Assembly (NCBI RefSeq): GCF_000155735.2
Contig: NC_020908.1
Coordinates: 3,353,001 to 3,417,000, forward strand
DNA from: Octadecabacter arcticus 238
GTDB taxonomy: Bacteria; Pseudomonadota; Alphaproteobacteria; Rhodobacterales; Rhodobacteraceae
Direction of reading: 5' to 3'
DNA: 64,000 bases
The position numbers and the translations under genes were made by a program. Below, in pieces: positions 7,871 through 16,801 of this stretch; position 1 is the first letter of the stretch; the number at the start of each line of letters is the position of its first letter. Below the pieces are notes generated by a model that searched no databases, was not told the origin of the DNA, and was given only the letters and a program-made list of their open reading frames with translations.

Positions 7871-10540
7871 ATGCCTGTTGTTGTCGTTGAGTCTCCGGCT
7901 AAGGCCAAGACAATCAACAAGTATTTGGGGCCAGGCTACACAGTCTTGGCGTCCTACGGCCACGTCCGCGACCTGCCCCCAAAGGACGGATCAGTCGACC
8001 CTGACAACGATTTCGACATGTTGTGGGAGATCGCAAGCGACAGTAAAAAGCACATCAAAGCCATTGCCGACGCCCTTGCGGATGACAATGAACTGATCCT
8101 CGCGACCGACCCCGACCGTGAAGGCGAAGCGATTTCATGGCACCTTGAAGAGACATTGCGCAAACGCAAATCGATCAAGAAAGACACGCCCGTTTCGCGC
8201 GTCGTGTTCAACGCGATCACCAAGACTGCCGTCACCGAGGCGATGAAAAATCCACGCCAAGTCGATGTGCCACTGGTTGAGGCTTACCTTGCGCGGCGCG
8301 CACTTGATTATCTCGTTGGCTTCAAACTTTCGCCAGTCCTGTGGCGCCGCCTTCCCGGTGCAAAATCCGCGGGCCGCGTGCAATCGGTGTCCCTGCGCAT
8401 CATCGTTGAACGCGAGATGGAGATCGAGGCGTTCAACAACCGCGAATATTGGTCCGTCAAAGCCCAGCTATCAACGCCGCGCAACCAAGCGGTTGAGACC
8501 CGACTGACCGTTCTGGCTGGCAAAAAGCTCGACAAATTTGATCTTGAAAATGCAACGCAGGCGGAACTTGCGGAACAGGCCGTTAAGTCCCGCGATCTGA
8601 CCGTCAAGCGCGTCGAAGCGAAACCCGCCAACCGCAATCCGTCCGCGCCGTTCATGACGTCCACCTTGCAACAAGAAGCGTCGCGCAAATTCGGATTTGG
8701 CGCGCGCATGACAATGAACGCCGCGCAGCGTTTATACGAAGCGGGTCTGATCACCTACATGCGGACCGACGGCATCGACATGGCCCCCGAAGCCATAACT
8801 GCTGCGCGCGACGCAATTGCTGCAAAATTCGGCAAAGACTATGTTCCTGACACGCCACGCATCTATAAAAACAAAGCCAAAAACGCACAAGAAGCGCACG
8901 AATGTATCCGCCCGACCGATCTGATGTTAGACGCAGAAACGGCAAAAATTGCCGATCCGGACCAACGCAAATTGTACGATTTGATCTACAAACGCACGGT
9001 GTCCAGCCAGATGGCCGCCGCCCGCATGGAACGCACAAGTGTTGATTTCGGCAGCGCAGACGGACAGGTAGAACTGCGCGCGACGGGCCAAGTCGTGCTG
9101 TTTGACGGCTTTCTTGCGATTTACGAAGAAGGCCGCGATGACGACGCGGCAGATGATGACGGCGACGACAAACGCCTGCCCCAAATGGCTGAGGGCGAAA
9201 AGATGGCTAAGTCATCCGTTGTGGCTGAACAGCATTCCACCCAGCCGCCGCCCCGCTACACCGAAGCGACGCTTGTCAAACGCATGGAAGAACTCGGCAT
9301 CGGTCGCCCGTCCACCTACGCGTCAATTGTCACGACGATTCAGGATCGCGAATATGTCCGCAAAGAAAAAAACCGCCTGATCCCTGAAGACAAAGGTCGC
9401 TTGGTCACAGCATTCCTGACCAATTTCTTCCGCAAATACGTCGGTTATGACTATACCGCATCGCTGGAAGAAGAACTCGACCACGTGTCAGCAGGCGAAG
9501 CTGACTACAAGAAAGTTCTGTCTGATTTTTGGGGTGACTTCAAAATCACCATCGACGAAGCGATGGATATGTCCATCACGCAAGTCCTTGACAAAATAAA
9601 CGAAGTCCTCGCACCGCACATCTTCCCGCCGAACGAAGAAGGCACCGACCCGCGTCTTTGCCCGAACTGTAATGTGGGCCGCTTGTCCATGCGCACCGCG
9701 CGGTCTGGCGGCGCCTTTATCGGCTGTTCCAACTACCCCGAATGCAAATACACCCGCGCCTTTGGCCCCCCCGGTCAAGACGATGCATCCGGCATCCCGC
9801 CAGAAGGCAAAGAATTGGGCATGGACGACGGTGACAAAATCTGGATCCACAAAGGGCGCTTTGGCCCCTACGCCCAGCGCGGTGAGGTCACGGAAGAAAA
9901 TAAGAAACCGAACCGCCAGTCGGTCCCGAAAGAATGGCCGCCAGAAGACGTCACGCTTGAGACAGCCGTCAAATTGCTGTCACTGCCCCGTCTGATCGGC
10001 ACCCACCCCGAAGACGGCGTCAATGTATTCGCCAACATCGGGCGCTATGGTCCTTATATCAAACACGCAGAATCCACATCCGAGCGTGGCGGCACCAATG
10101 CCAATCTTGAGGGGCTTGACGACGTGTTCACCGTAGGCATGAACCATGCCGTACAGCTTCTGGCCGAAAAAGTCGCGAGCCGTGGTAATCGCGGCGGGGC
10201 AGCTAAAACTTTGAAATCGCTTGGTGATCACCCAGATGAGGGCGGACCAATCGACATCATGGAAGGCAAATACGGGCCATACGTGAAATGGGAAAAGGTC
10301 AATGCGACCCTGCCAAAAGACAGCGATCCAGAGGCGCTGACAATCCAACAAGCTGTTGATCTGATCACCGAAAAGCAGGCCAAAAAGGGCACCAAACGCA
10401 AAGCCCCTGCCAAGAAAAAGGCAGCCCCCAAGAAGGCACCAGCAAAGAAAGCTGCAGCGAAAAAGACTGCTGCCAAGAAACCCGCAGCAAAGAAGGCAGC
10501 GCCGAAAGCCATCGATACCGGTGATGACGTTCTGGAATAG
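7871..10540 (+). CDS. topA: DNA topoisomerase I
   Basis: Type IA topoisomerase that relaxes negative supercoils by single-strand passage. I chose the ATG at 7871 because GGAAGGA lies just upstream and the protein then begins MPVVVVESPAKAKTI, the canonical TOPRIM start; 889 residues. The active-site tyrosine is Y296 in ITYMRTDG. One C-terminal tetracysteine zinc motif (CPNCNVGRL...GCSNYPECKY) is near residue 600, followed by topoisomerase C-terminal repeats. A Lys/Ala-rich tail (KKAPAKKAAAKK type) of about 45 residues closes the protein, as in other alphaproteobacterial TopA. The longer upstream open frame is not supported as coding. Confidence 0.96.
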   Translation: MPVVVVESPAKAKTINKYLGPGYTVLASYGHVRDLPPKDGSVDPDNDFDMLWEIASDSKKHIKAIADALADDNELILATDPDREGEAISWHLEETLRKRKSIKKDTPVSRVVFNAITKTAVTEAMKNPRQVDVPLVEAYLARRALDYLVGFKLSPVLWRRLPGAKSAGRVQSVSLRIIVEREMEIEAFNNREYWSVKAQLSTPRNQAVETRLTVLAGKKLDKFDLENATQAELAEQAVKSRDLTVKRVEAKPANRNPSAPFMTSTLQQEASRKFGFGARMTMNAAQRLYEAGLITYMRTDGIDMAPEAITAARDAIAAKFGKDYVPDTPRIYKNKAKNAQEAHECIRPTDLMLDAETAKIADPDQRKLYDLIYKRTVSSQMAAARMERTSVDFGSADGQVELRATGQVVLFDGFLAIYEEGRDDDAADDDGDDKRLPQMAEGEKMAKSSVVAEQHSTQPPPRYTEATLVKRMEELGIGRPSTYASIVTTIQDREYVRKEKNRLIPEDKGRLVTAFLTNFFRKYVGYDYTASLEEELDHVSAGEADYKKVLSDFWGDFKITIDEAMDMSITQVLDKINEVLAPHIFPPNEEGTDPRLCPNCNVGRLSMRTARSGGAFIGCSNYPECKYTRAFGPPGQDDASGIPPEGKELGMDDGDKIWIHKGRFGPYAQRGEVTEENKKPNRQSVPKEWPPEDVTLETAVKLLSLPRLIGTHPEDGVNVFANIGRYGPYIKHAESTSERGGTNANLEGLDDVFTVGMNHAVQLLAEKVASRGNRGGAAKTLKSLGDHPDEGGPIDIMEGKYGPYVKWEKVNATLPKDSDPEALTIQQAVDLITEKQAKKGTKRKAPAKKKAAPKKAPAKKAAAKKTAAKKPAAKKAAPKAIDTGDDVLE

Positions 10541-10637
10541 CGGCTCGGATAACGCCGCAGCGCAGCATTTTCATCAACTCTCCCAGTTGACACCCCCCGT
10601 AGCCCGCTTATCAATGGGCAACTTTAACGGGGGTTTC

Positions 10638-11351
10638 ATGCAGAAAATCTATCCAAACGCCGCCGCCGCCCTCGATGGGCTGCTCACGGACGGTATGTTC
10701 ATCGCGGCGGGTGGCTTTGGCCTGTGCGGCATTCCAGAATTGCTGTTGGGGGCGATCAAAGACGCTGGCACCAAGGATTTGACATTTGCGTCCAACAACG
10801 CAGGTGTCGACGATTTTGGCATCGGCATTTTGCTGCAAACCCGCCAGGTCAAGAAAATGATCAGCTCTTACGTTGGCGAAAACGCGGAATTTATGCGCCA
10901 GTACCTTTCCGGTGAACTCGAACTCGAATTCAACCCGCAAGGCACGCTCGCCGAACGTATGCGCGCAGGCGGCTGCGGCATCCCCGGGTTTTATACGAAA
11001 ACCGGTGTCGGGACGGTCATTGCGGACGGCAAAGAACACAAAGATTTTGTCGGACCTGATGGAAAGTCCCAGACCTACATCATGGAAGAAGGCATCTATG
11101 CCGACCTCGCTATCGTGAAAGCGTGGAAAGCCGATGAAACTGGCAACTTGATTTTCCGCAAGACAGCGCGCAACTTTAACCCGCCTGCCGCCATGTGTGG
11201 CAAGGTCTGCGTTGTCGAAGTCGAAGAAATCGTCCCCGTGGGCACCTTTGATCCCGACCACATCCACCTGCCCGGCATTTACGTGCACCGCATCATTCAG
11301 GGCGATCACGAAAAGCGAATTGAGCAGCGTACCGTTAGGGAGAAATCATAA
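10638..11351 (+). CDS. scoA: 3-oxoacid CoA-transferase subunit A
   Basis: Alpha subunit of succinyl-CoA:3-ketoacid CoA-transferase, which activates acetoacetate with CoA from succinyl-CoA. It has 237 residues from ATG 10638, preceded by a GGGGG-type ribosome-binding site. The family glycine-rich segment GGFGLCGIPE is at about residues 27-36 and GCGIPGFYT near residue 115. The stop TAA shares its last base with the ATG of the subunit B gene, so the two are coupled. Substrate preference (acetoacetate versus other oxoacids) cannot be read from sequence alone. Confidence 0.93.
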   Translation: MQKIYPNAAAALDGLLTDGMFIAAGGFGLCGIPELLLGAIKDAGTKDLTFASNNAGVDDFGIGILLQTRQVKKMISSYVGENAEFMRQYLSGELELEFNPQGTLAERMRAGGCGIPGFYTKTGVGTVIADGKEHKDFVGPDGKSQTYIMEEGIYADLAIVKAWKADETGNLIFRKTARNFNPPAAMCGKVCVVEVEEIVPVGTFDPDHIHLPGIYVHRIIQGDHEKRIEQRTVREKS

Positions 11352-11974
11352 TGGCTTGGGACCGCAATCAAATGGCGCAGCGCGCCGCCGACGAACTTGA
11401 AGACGGCTGGTATGTGAACCTCGGCATCGGCATTCCGACACTGGTGGCAAATTACGTCGGCGACAAAGACATCACGCTGCAAAGCGAAAATGGCATGCTC
11501 GGCATGGGCCCCTTCCCGATTGACGGCGAAGAAGACCCTGATTTGATCAATGCGGGCAAACAAACCATTACCGAACTCCGACGCACAGCCTATTTTGACA
11601 GCGCAACCTCGTTTGGTATGATCCGTGGCGGCAAAATTGCCTGCGCGATCCTTGGTGCGATGGAAGTCGATGAAAAGGGTGATCTGGCCAACTGGATGAT
11701 CCCCGGCAAGCTGGTCAAAGGCATGGGCGGCGCGATGGACCTTGTCGCGGGCGTCGGCCGCGTCATCGTTGTGATGGATCACACCAACAAACACGGCGAC
11801 AGTAAACTGCTGCGCGAATGCACATTGCCGCTCACGGGCAAGGCCGTCGTGGACCGCATCATCACAAACCTTGGCGTGCTCGATGTCGTTGATGGTGGCC
11901 TCAAAATAGTGGAATGCGCTGACGGCGTCACCGAAGGCGAACTGCGCGCTGCGACGGAAGCGACAATCGTCTAG
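11351..11974 (+). CDS. scoB: 3-oxoacid CoA-transferase subunit B
   Basis: Beta subunit of the same CoA-transferase, 207 residues. The catalytic glutamate that forms the enzyme-CoA thioester lies in SENGMLGMGP (E46). LGIGIPTLVANY near residue 24 is also typical. Its start overlaps the end of scoA by one base, and a strong hairpin terminator follows seven bases after the stop, so scoAB is a two-gene unit. Confidence 0.94.
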   Translation: MAWDRNQMAQRAADELEDGWYVNLGIGIPTLVANYVGDKDITLQSENGMLGMGPFPIDGEEDPDLINAGKQTITELRRTAYFDSATSFGMIRGGKIACAILGAMEVDEKGDLANWMIPGKLVKGMGGAMDLVAGVGRVIVVMDHTNKHGDSKLLRECTLPLTGKAVVDRIITNLGVLDVVDGGLKIVECADGVTEGELRAATEATIV

Positions 11975-11980
11975 ACAAAG

Positions 11981-12022
11981 CGAGGCGCGCGCACCGAACG
12001 CGCGCGCGCCTCGTTTCTTCTT
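11981..12022 (+). terminator. Rho-independent terminator of scoAB
   Basis: CGAGGCGCGCGC at 11981-11992 pairs perfectly with GCGCGCGCCTCG at 12002-12013 around a nine-base loop, and TTTCTTCTTT follows. It lies seven bases after the scoB stop. Confidence 0.9.
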
Positions 12023-12027
12023 TCAGG

Positions 12028-12060
12028 GTCTTTGTTTTTTCAATATCCCCGCCGGAGGCT
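12028..12060 (+). repeat. Dispersed intergenic repeat, copy 1 (partial)
   Basis: GTCTTTG, a T-run and AATATCCCC followed by GCCGGAGG match the first half of the repeat seen at five other places in the window; the distal GGGGG...CCCCC hairpin is missing. It follows the scoAB terminator. The rest of this 270-base gap up to the next gene shows nothing else I recognise. Confidence 0.55.
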
Positions 12061-12242
12061 CCACACTCTCCACTCGCACCAACACATCAGTCCAACACGT
12101 CGTGCCAGCGTCGCATCCCCCTTCAGACTTAAAAAACGCGCAGCAGCGCATTATTTTCCAGTTCACCGCGAAAAACCGTTTCGAAATTGGATACAAAGTC
12201 ATAGTCTTGCCCAATTCTGTCGCTAATTGCGAAATGATGACA

Positions 12243-12801
12243 ATGAGCAATACTAACACGCCCGACCTAGCCCCGATGCCCGCACCCACCCCCACACCGA
12301 AGGGTGGCGCGCTGCGCTGGCGTGATATTGCGATTTTAGCCGCATTGTTCGCATTCGTGATTGCGGGCCTTGCAGGTCTTGCCGCCGCGACGGGTTGGGA
12401 AAAAACCAAACACCAGCTGATGCAGCTCCACCTTGGGCAAATTGCGATTCTGCTGTGCCTCAGTCTGGTAAACTACCTTTTTCGCGGCGTGCGTTGGCAT
12501 TTTTTTCCAATCGCCTTGGCCTGCCCACCACCTTGATCCAAGACCTACGCCATTTCTTGGGTGGCTTCGCGATGTCCGTAACTCCAGGCCGCGTCGGTGA
12601 ATTGATCCGCATGCGCTGGCTGCGTCGCGAAACGCTGAGGCCGCGATGGTCGCGCTGTTGTCACTCGAAGGCATCCCGCTCGACGTGTCCATCCCCGCCA
12701 CCGGCGTCATTCGCCTGACAACACTTTGGTTTGCGATCCTGATCGGCCTCGCGATATTCCCGTTGGCCGAGCGCCTCTCCAACAAAGCCACCTACGCATG
12801 A
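12243..12801 (+). pseudogene. Flippase-like membrane protein (lysylphosphatidylglycerol synthase TM / UPF0104 family), inactivated
   Basis: Frame 1 gives a short N-terminus, a helix (ILAALFAFVIAGLAGLAA) and LVNYLFRGVRWHFF, then shifts at a T7 tract near 12500. With one extra T it continues NRLGLPTTLIQDLRHFLGGFAMSVTPGRVGELIRMRWLRRET, the conserved cytoplasmic signature of this family. The frame then shifts again and the middle helices are missing; the end reads MVALLSLEGIPLD...LTTLWFAILIGLAIFPLAERL to TGA 12799-12801. So there is a homopolymer deletion plus a large internal deletion. The last bases overlap the ATG of the next gene (ATGA), so it was the first gene of the DprE1/DprE2-like operon. 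A role in moving a lipid-linked sugar would fit but is inference. Confidence 0.7.
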
Positions 12802-14108
12802 TCTGGGCCAAAGACCAAACCTACTCTGGCTGGGGCCGCGCGCTCAGCGCGACGGGTGACATCGCCCGCCCCGTTGAGACGGCAACAATCACGGCAAACG
12901 CGCCTGCAATCGGCAATCGGCGGTCCTACGGCGACGCCCCCCTGAACAATGGCGGCAAAGCCATCGACATGACGCGACTTGATCGCATCGATGCATTTGA
13001 TCGCGAGACTGGCCTATTAACCGTGCAAGCAGGCATCACCTTGGGCGAACTCACCCGCATTTTCGCACCGCAAGGCTGGCTTCCCGCCGTCGTGCCCGGC
13101 ACGGGGTTCGCAACTGTTGGCGGTGCCATCGCGATGGATGTCCATGGCAAAAACCACCACCACGCGGGGTCTTTCTGCCAGCACGTCACCTCGATCACGC
13201 TGATCCAAGGCGACACGACCCACAAGATCACGCCCAAGTCTGCCGCCCTTTGGAAAGCCACCTGTGGTGGTCTTGGACAAACAGGAATTATTTCGCAGGC
13301 AACCCTGCAACTGACCCCGACCAAGGGCGACATGATGCTGGTAACGGAACAACGCGCCACCGATTGGGATCACCGCGTGGCTCTCCTTGATGGATCTGAT
13401 GCGCAATATACCGTCGGCTGGATCGACGCGACGGCAACGGGTGCCGCGCTCGGGCGCGGCATCATCGAGGAAGGCGAAACCTGCCGTGGACTGCGCCCGA
13501 CCCCACGTGGCACCAAGAAAATCCCGTTCAACGCGCCGCACTGGGCGCTGTCCAGCCCTATCGTCAAAGCCTTTAATGCCACCTATTATCGGCGCGTCCC
13601 CAAATCAGGGCGCACCATTGTGCGCACAGCGCAGGATTTCTTCTTCCCACTCGACAAAATCGACGACTGGAACAAGCTTTACGGCAAACGTGGATTCCAT
13701 CAATTTCAATGCGTCGTGCCTCTGGATCAATCACACGCTTTGCGGGACATGATGCAAACCATCGCCGAATCTGGCCTTGCGTCGCCCCTCGCCGTGCTCA
13801 AACGTATGGGTCCAGGATTAGACGGTGATCGCGCCGGATATATGTCGTTCCCGATAGAGGGCTACACCCTCGCAGTCGATTTCCCAAACCGCCCCGCCGC
13901 ACGCAATCTGATCGCGCGCCTAGAATCCGCGACACTGGCCGCGGGCGGGCGGTTGTATCTTGCCAAAGACGCGCTCTCCACGGGGACGGCTATCAAATCA
14001 ATGTACCCCGACTATCCCAAATGGGCCCGCGTGGCGGCGAAAGCCGACCCCGACGGCGCTTTGCAAACCGACATGACCAGACGCCTAGACCTAAGGACAC
14101 AAAAATGA
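12798..14108 (+). CDS. FAD-linked oxidase, DprE1-like (polyprenylphosphoryl-ribose 2-oxidase family)
   Basis: Predicted to oxidise the 2-hydroxyl of a polyprenylphosphoryl-ribose, the first half of its epimerisation to arabinose, as DprE1 does in mycobacteria. The 436 residues have the FAD_binding_4 fold with NRRSYGDAPLN near residue 40 and GTGFATVGGAIAMDVHGKNHH near residue 105, very like DprE1. The conserved lysine (LYLAKD) is K390; 31 residues before it, where Mycobacterium tuberculosis DprE1 has Cys387, stands Ala359 (TLAVDFP). The start at 12798 overlaps the stop of the broken membrane gene. Its own TGA overlaps the ATG of the reductase gene. The fold is sure; the substrate is inferred from the neighbours. 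Confidence 0.82.
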   Translation: MIWAKDQTYSGWGRALSATGDIARPVETATITANAPAIGNRRSYGDAPLNNGGKAIDMTRLDRIDAFDRETGLLTVQAGITLGELTRIFAPQGWLPAVVPGTGFATVGGAIAMDVHGKNHHHAGSFCQHVTSITLIQGDTTHKITPKSAALWKATCGGLGQTGIISQATLQLTPTKGDMMLVTEQRATDWDHRVALLDGSDAQYTVGWIDATATGAALGRGIIEEGETCRGLRPTPRGTKKIPFNAPHWALSSPIVKAFNATYYRRVPKSGRTIVRTAQDFFFPLDKIDDWNKLYGKRGFHQFQCVVPLDQSHALRDMMQTIAESGLASPLAVLKRMGPGLDGDRAGYMSFPIEGYTLAVDFPNRPAARNLIARLESATLAAGGRLYLAKDALSTGTAIKSMYPDYPKWARVAAKADPDGALQTDMTRRLDLRTQK

Positions 14109-14857
14109 CCGACACACCGACACATCAGACTTGGATCATCCTCGGCGCGAGCTCAACCATCGCCAAAGCCTTCACCCGCTCCGTTGCCGCAACCGGCGCG
14201 CATGTGATCCTCGCGGGTCGCCGTATGGACGATTTAAACGCCTCCGCCGCCGACGCCAAAGCGCGCGGGGTGGCAGACGCTACGCCAATCATCTTTGACG
14301 CCCGCATACCCGACACCTTCCAAGCGATCATTGATTTGGCAGCAGCGCAATCCGGCACGCTGAACTGCGCGGTCTTTGTCGGCTCGATGCCCACGCAAGA
14401 CGCAATTGACGCTGATCCCGCACTGGTGGACGGAACGATCTCTGACAGCTTCACGGGTCCAGCGCGCTTCCTGCAAATGCTAGCCCCCGTCATGATGGCA
14501 CGCAGCTGTGGTTCAATCGTTGGCGTCGGGTCCGTCGCTGGTGATCGTGGGCGCGTCGGCAATTATGTTTACGGCGCCGCAAAAGCCGGTTTCGCCACCT
14601 ACCTGTCGGGCCTTCGCAACCATTTGGGCCGCCACGGCGTGCATGTTTTGACCGTGAAACCTGGCCCTGTCGATACCGCAATGACGCAAGGCTTGGGTCA
14701 ACAGCCGTTTATGACGACTGCCGATGCGGTTGTCGCCGATATCCACAATGCACTGCGCAAAAAGCGCAACACGCTTTATACGAGGTGGATCTGGTGGCCC
14801 GTCATGACGATCATCAAACTGATCCCGGAACCAATCTTCAAGAAAATGTCCATCTGA
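14105..14857 (+). CDS. Short-chain dehydrogenase/reductase, DprE2-like
   Basis: Predicted NAD(P)H-dependent reductase that would reduce the 2-keto sugar-phosphopolyprenol made by the upstream oxidase, giving the arabino epimer. It has 250 residues, with the nucleotide-binding turn LGASSTIAKAF near residue 15 and the catalytic YxxxK as YGAAK near residue 156, with SVAGDRG upstream holding the usual serine. A hydrophobic, basic C-terminus (WWPVMTIIKLIPEPIFKK) suggests membrane association, also seen in DprE2-type enzymes. The four-base ATGA overlap with the oxidase gene implies coupled translation. SDR enzymes are diverse, so the role rests on context. Confidence 0.8.
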   Translation: MTDTPTHQTWIILGASSTIAKAFTRSVAATGAHVILAGRRMDDLNASAADAKARGVADATPIIFDARIPDTFQAIIDLAAAQSGTLNCAVFVGSMPTQDAIDADPALVDGTISDSFTGPARFLQMLAPVMMARSCGSIVGVGSVAGDRGRVGNYVYGAAKAGFATYLSGLRNHLGRHGVHVLTVKPGPVDTAMTQGLGQQPFMTTADAVVADIHNALRKKRNTLYTRWIWWPVMTIIKLIPEPIFKKMSI

Positions 14858-14910
14858 TCTGCGATCAGCGCGGGCCGCGGGCGGGATAGTATCGGCGATG
14901 CGAAGAAAAA

Positions 14911-14974
14911 CGGGGGACTAATCCCCCGCAGAGCAAGCTCGACTCCCCCAAGGATATTTTTTTTAAGACAAAGG
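14911..14974 (-). repeat. Dispersed intergenic repeat, copy 2
   Basis: On the minus strand it reads CCTTTGTCTTAAAAAAAATATCC, GGGGGAGTCGAGC, then a GGGGGATTAGTCCCCC hairpin. It lies between the end of the DprE2-like gene and the IS66-type insertion. Confidence 0.65.
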
Positions 14975-14985
14975 CAATCTAAAAG

Positions 14986-16582
14986 GTAACTCCCAAGGAC
15001 CCCATCGGATATCGGGTTTTGTGTTGCCCTTGCGACGTTAGAGCCGAGCGATGATCTGTTGTGGTGATAGGGTGAGTGTTTCGAGGATATTGCCCCCGTG
15101 TTTTCTGACCGTCGAGATGACGGATCTGATGTCAGCGAAGACCTGCGCGCCCTCGAGGGTGCGGAAAGTTCCCGAGATTTTCATGCGCAACTTCATCATG
15201 CGCAGGTCCCGTTCGGCCTGATTGTTGGTGAAGGGAACTGTGAAGTCCGTAAGGAACCTTAGGACGTCATCACGGTAGTCGCGCAAGCGGACCAGAAGGT
15301 TATGGCCTGGCCGCCTGGCTTTTCGGCCTCGCGCACCAGTGCGTCTAGCCAGTGGGTCTTGTCGCTCATGGAAGGCGAGGCCCTCGGTGAGGATCGCCAT
15401 GTATTTGGTGAGGATGCCGTGGTGAACCGACGTGGGGAGTTCGGTCTCGCCTCGCCCCTGAGCCGCGCACTTGAGCTGATTGGCGCTGTTGAGCAGCACG
15501 CTCATCGCGCACGCCCACGGCTCCTTTTCGATTTCTTCGATGGCCTTGAGTTCCCGTAAATGATGCGCCCCGCACAGGGCGTGCGCGTCCACCCCACTCA
15601 TATGGGCGTAATAGGACTTCCAGTGGTCATGAACAATTGTCCCGCCGGTCAGGAAGGATGGAACAGCACCGCGCTTGGCGCTGATGCGTGAAGGCGAGAT
15701 CGCTGATTGAGTGCAGCCAGTGCAGCTTACCATCAACACGAAGTCCGGTCTCATCCAGATGCCGAACGCCGCCTTCATTGAGCCGGGCCAGAATGTGTTC
15801 GACGACGCCACCCAAGGTACGCGCTGTGCCGTTCACCCAGTTGGTCACGCTGGCCGCGCATAGGCTGGTGGCACCAAACAAATCACGCAGGAGTTGGCAG
15901 ACCCGATCCTCGGGGATCAGCTGCTGAACATTGCAGTAGACCGCCGCCGCCCGAATGCGCTTACCGTATTGCACGTGTGCATTCACGCCATCGGGAAAGG
16001 TGGCTGTCGTCGTGGCTCGGCAATGGCCACAACAATAAATCGCTGCCTGATGCTCTGTGACCTCCAGACGCGGCACCGGTATGTCATAAACCTGACGCCT
16101 CTCCACCGCCTTGATCATCCCAGCCGTCAAGCCATGCTGACAGGTGCCACAGGCCTCAGCCTCATGTCGCTCCACAAAGTCAGGCGTTGCTGTCTGACGT
16201 AGGGTGTCGCCTCGGTGGCCAACTTGGCCACCACTTTTCTTACCGGACTTACCACGCAGGCTACGCGGTACCGGCTTCTTCAACCCATCACTCGAAGGCG
16301 GCTTGCTGCTATTACTGCTGTTCTTGGCCAACTGACGCCGCAGATCCGCATTCTCTTGCGCCATGCTCGCCAACGCGGCTTCCAACTCGGCGATCCTGCG
16401 CAGAGCCGTGGCGAGGAGTTGTTCAAGAGCAGTAACTTGGTCCATTCCACCAATAATTCAGAGAAATCGTCACAGCGCCACGAAATTCAGACCACAACAG
16501 AAAATTCATGCGCCTAATAGCCAAGGAGACTCACATCAAAACTGACAAAAACCCGTTATCGGCTGGGGTGCTTGGGAGTTAC
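14986..16582 (-). mobile_element. IS66-family insertion sequence, copy 1
   Basis: The 1597-base element has ends GTAACTCCCAAG at both termini and a perfect 8-base target repeat TCTAAAAG at 14978-14985 and 16583-16590, the usual IS66 length. It has only the large transposase frame (no tnpA/tnpB accessory genes). It is nearly identical to copy 2 at 19133-20737 but eight bases shorter through a deletion in the transposase. It landed in the T-tract of a hairpin that looks like the terminator of the HAD-UbiA gene. Confidence 0.9.
15038..16445 (-). pseudogene. IS66-family transposase, frameshifted
   Basis: The protein starts MDQVTALEQLLATALRRIAEL, a coiled-coil typical of TnpC. Then come SSKPPSSDG, a zinc-ribbon segment (CGTCQHG, CCGHC), and the DDE core: HLDETGLR, then DHWKSYY, then NNQAERDLR. 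Compared with copy 2 it lacks eight bases (TATCGCAT) near 15693, between two CGCAT repeats, which shifts the frame after DLAFTH. Two frames therefore cover it (15627-16445 and 15038-15811). A product would lack part of the catalytic core. Confidence 0.88.
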
Positions 16583-16588
16583 TCTAAA

Positions 16589-16622
16589 AGCCCGATGCCG
16601 GCCATGAGGTCAGCATCGGGCT
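16589..16622 (-). terminator. Hairpin with T-tract interrupted by IS66 copy 1
   Basis: AGCCCGATGC (16589-16598) pairs perfectly with GCATCGGGCT (16613-16622). On the minus strand the hairpin is followed by TTTAGA, which is the target repeat at the IS edge. It would suit a rho-independent terminator for the HAD-UbiA gene about 180 bases upstream. The rest of 16623-16723 shows nothing recognisable. Confidence 0.55.
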
Positions 16623-16723
16623 GGTGAACAAGCAGCGCTTGCCTCCGTCTACGGACATCGGCGTCCCCGCCTGTACCGCCACCATAAAACGGATCGATTC
16701 TGGTTAAGGCAAAGTTACTTCTA

Positions 16724-16799
16724 TTTGCCTTTGTAGCGTAAATATCCCGGGGGAGTTCGCAGAACGGGGGCAGCGCCCCCGCAACGCCTGCCGCAGGCG
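16724..16799 (+). repeat. Dispersed intergenic repeat, copy 3
   Basis: TTTGCCTTTGTAGCGTAAATATCCCGG, GGGAGTTCGCAGAAC, then a GGGGGCAGCGCCCCC hairpin; a second small hairpin (GCCTGCCGCAGGC) follows. It sits directly after the stop of the HAD-UbiA gene. Confidence 0.7.
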
Positions 16800-16801
16800 T
16801 A

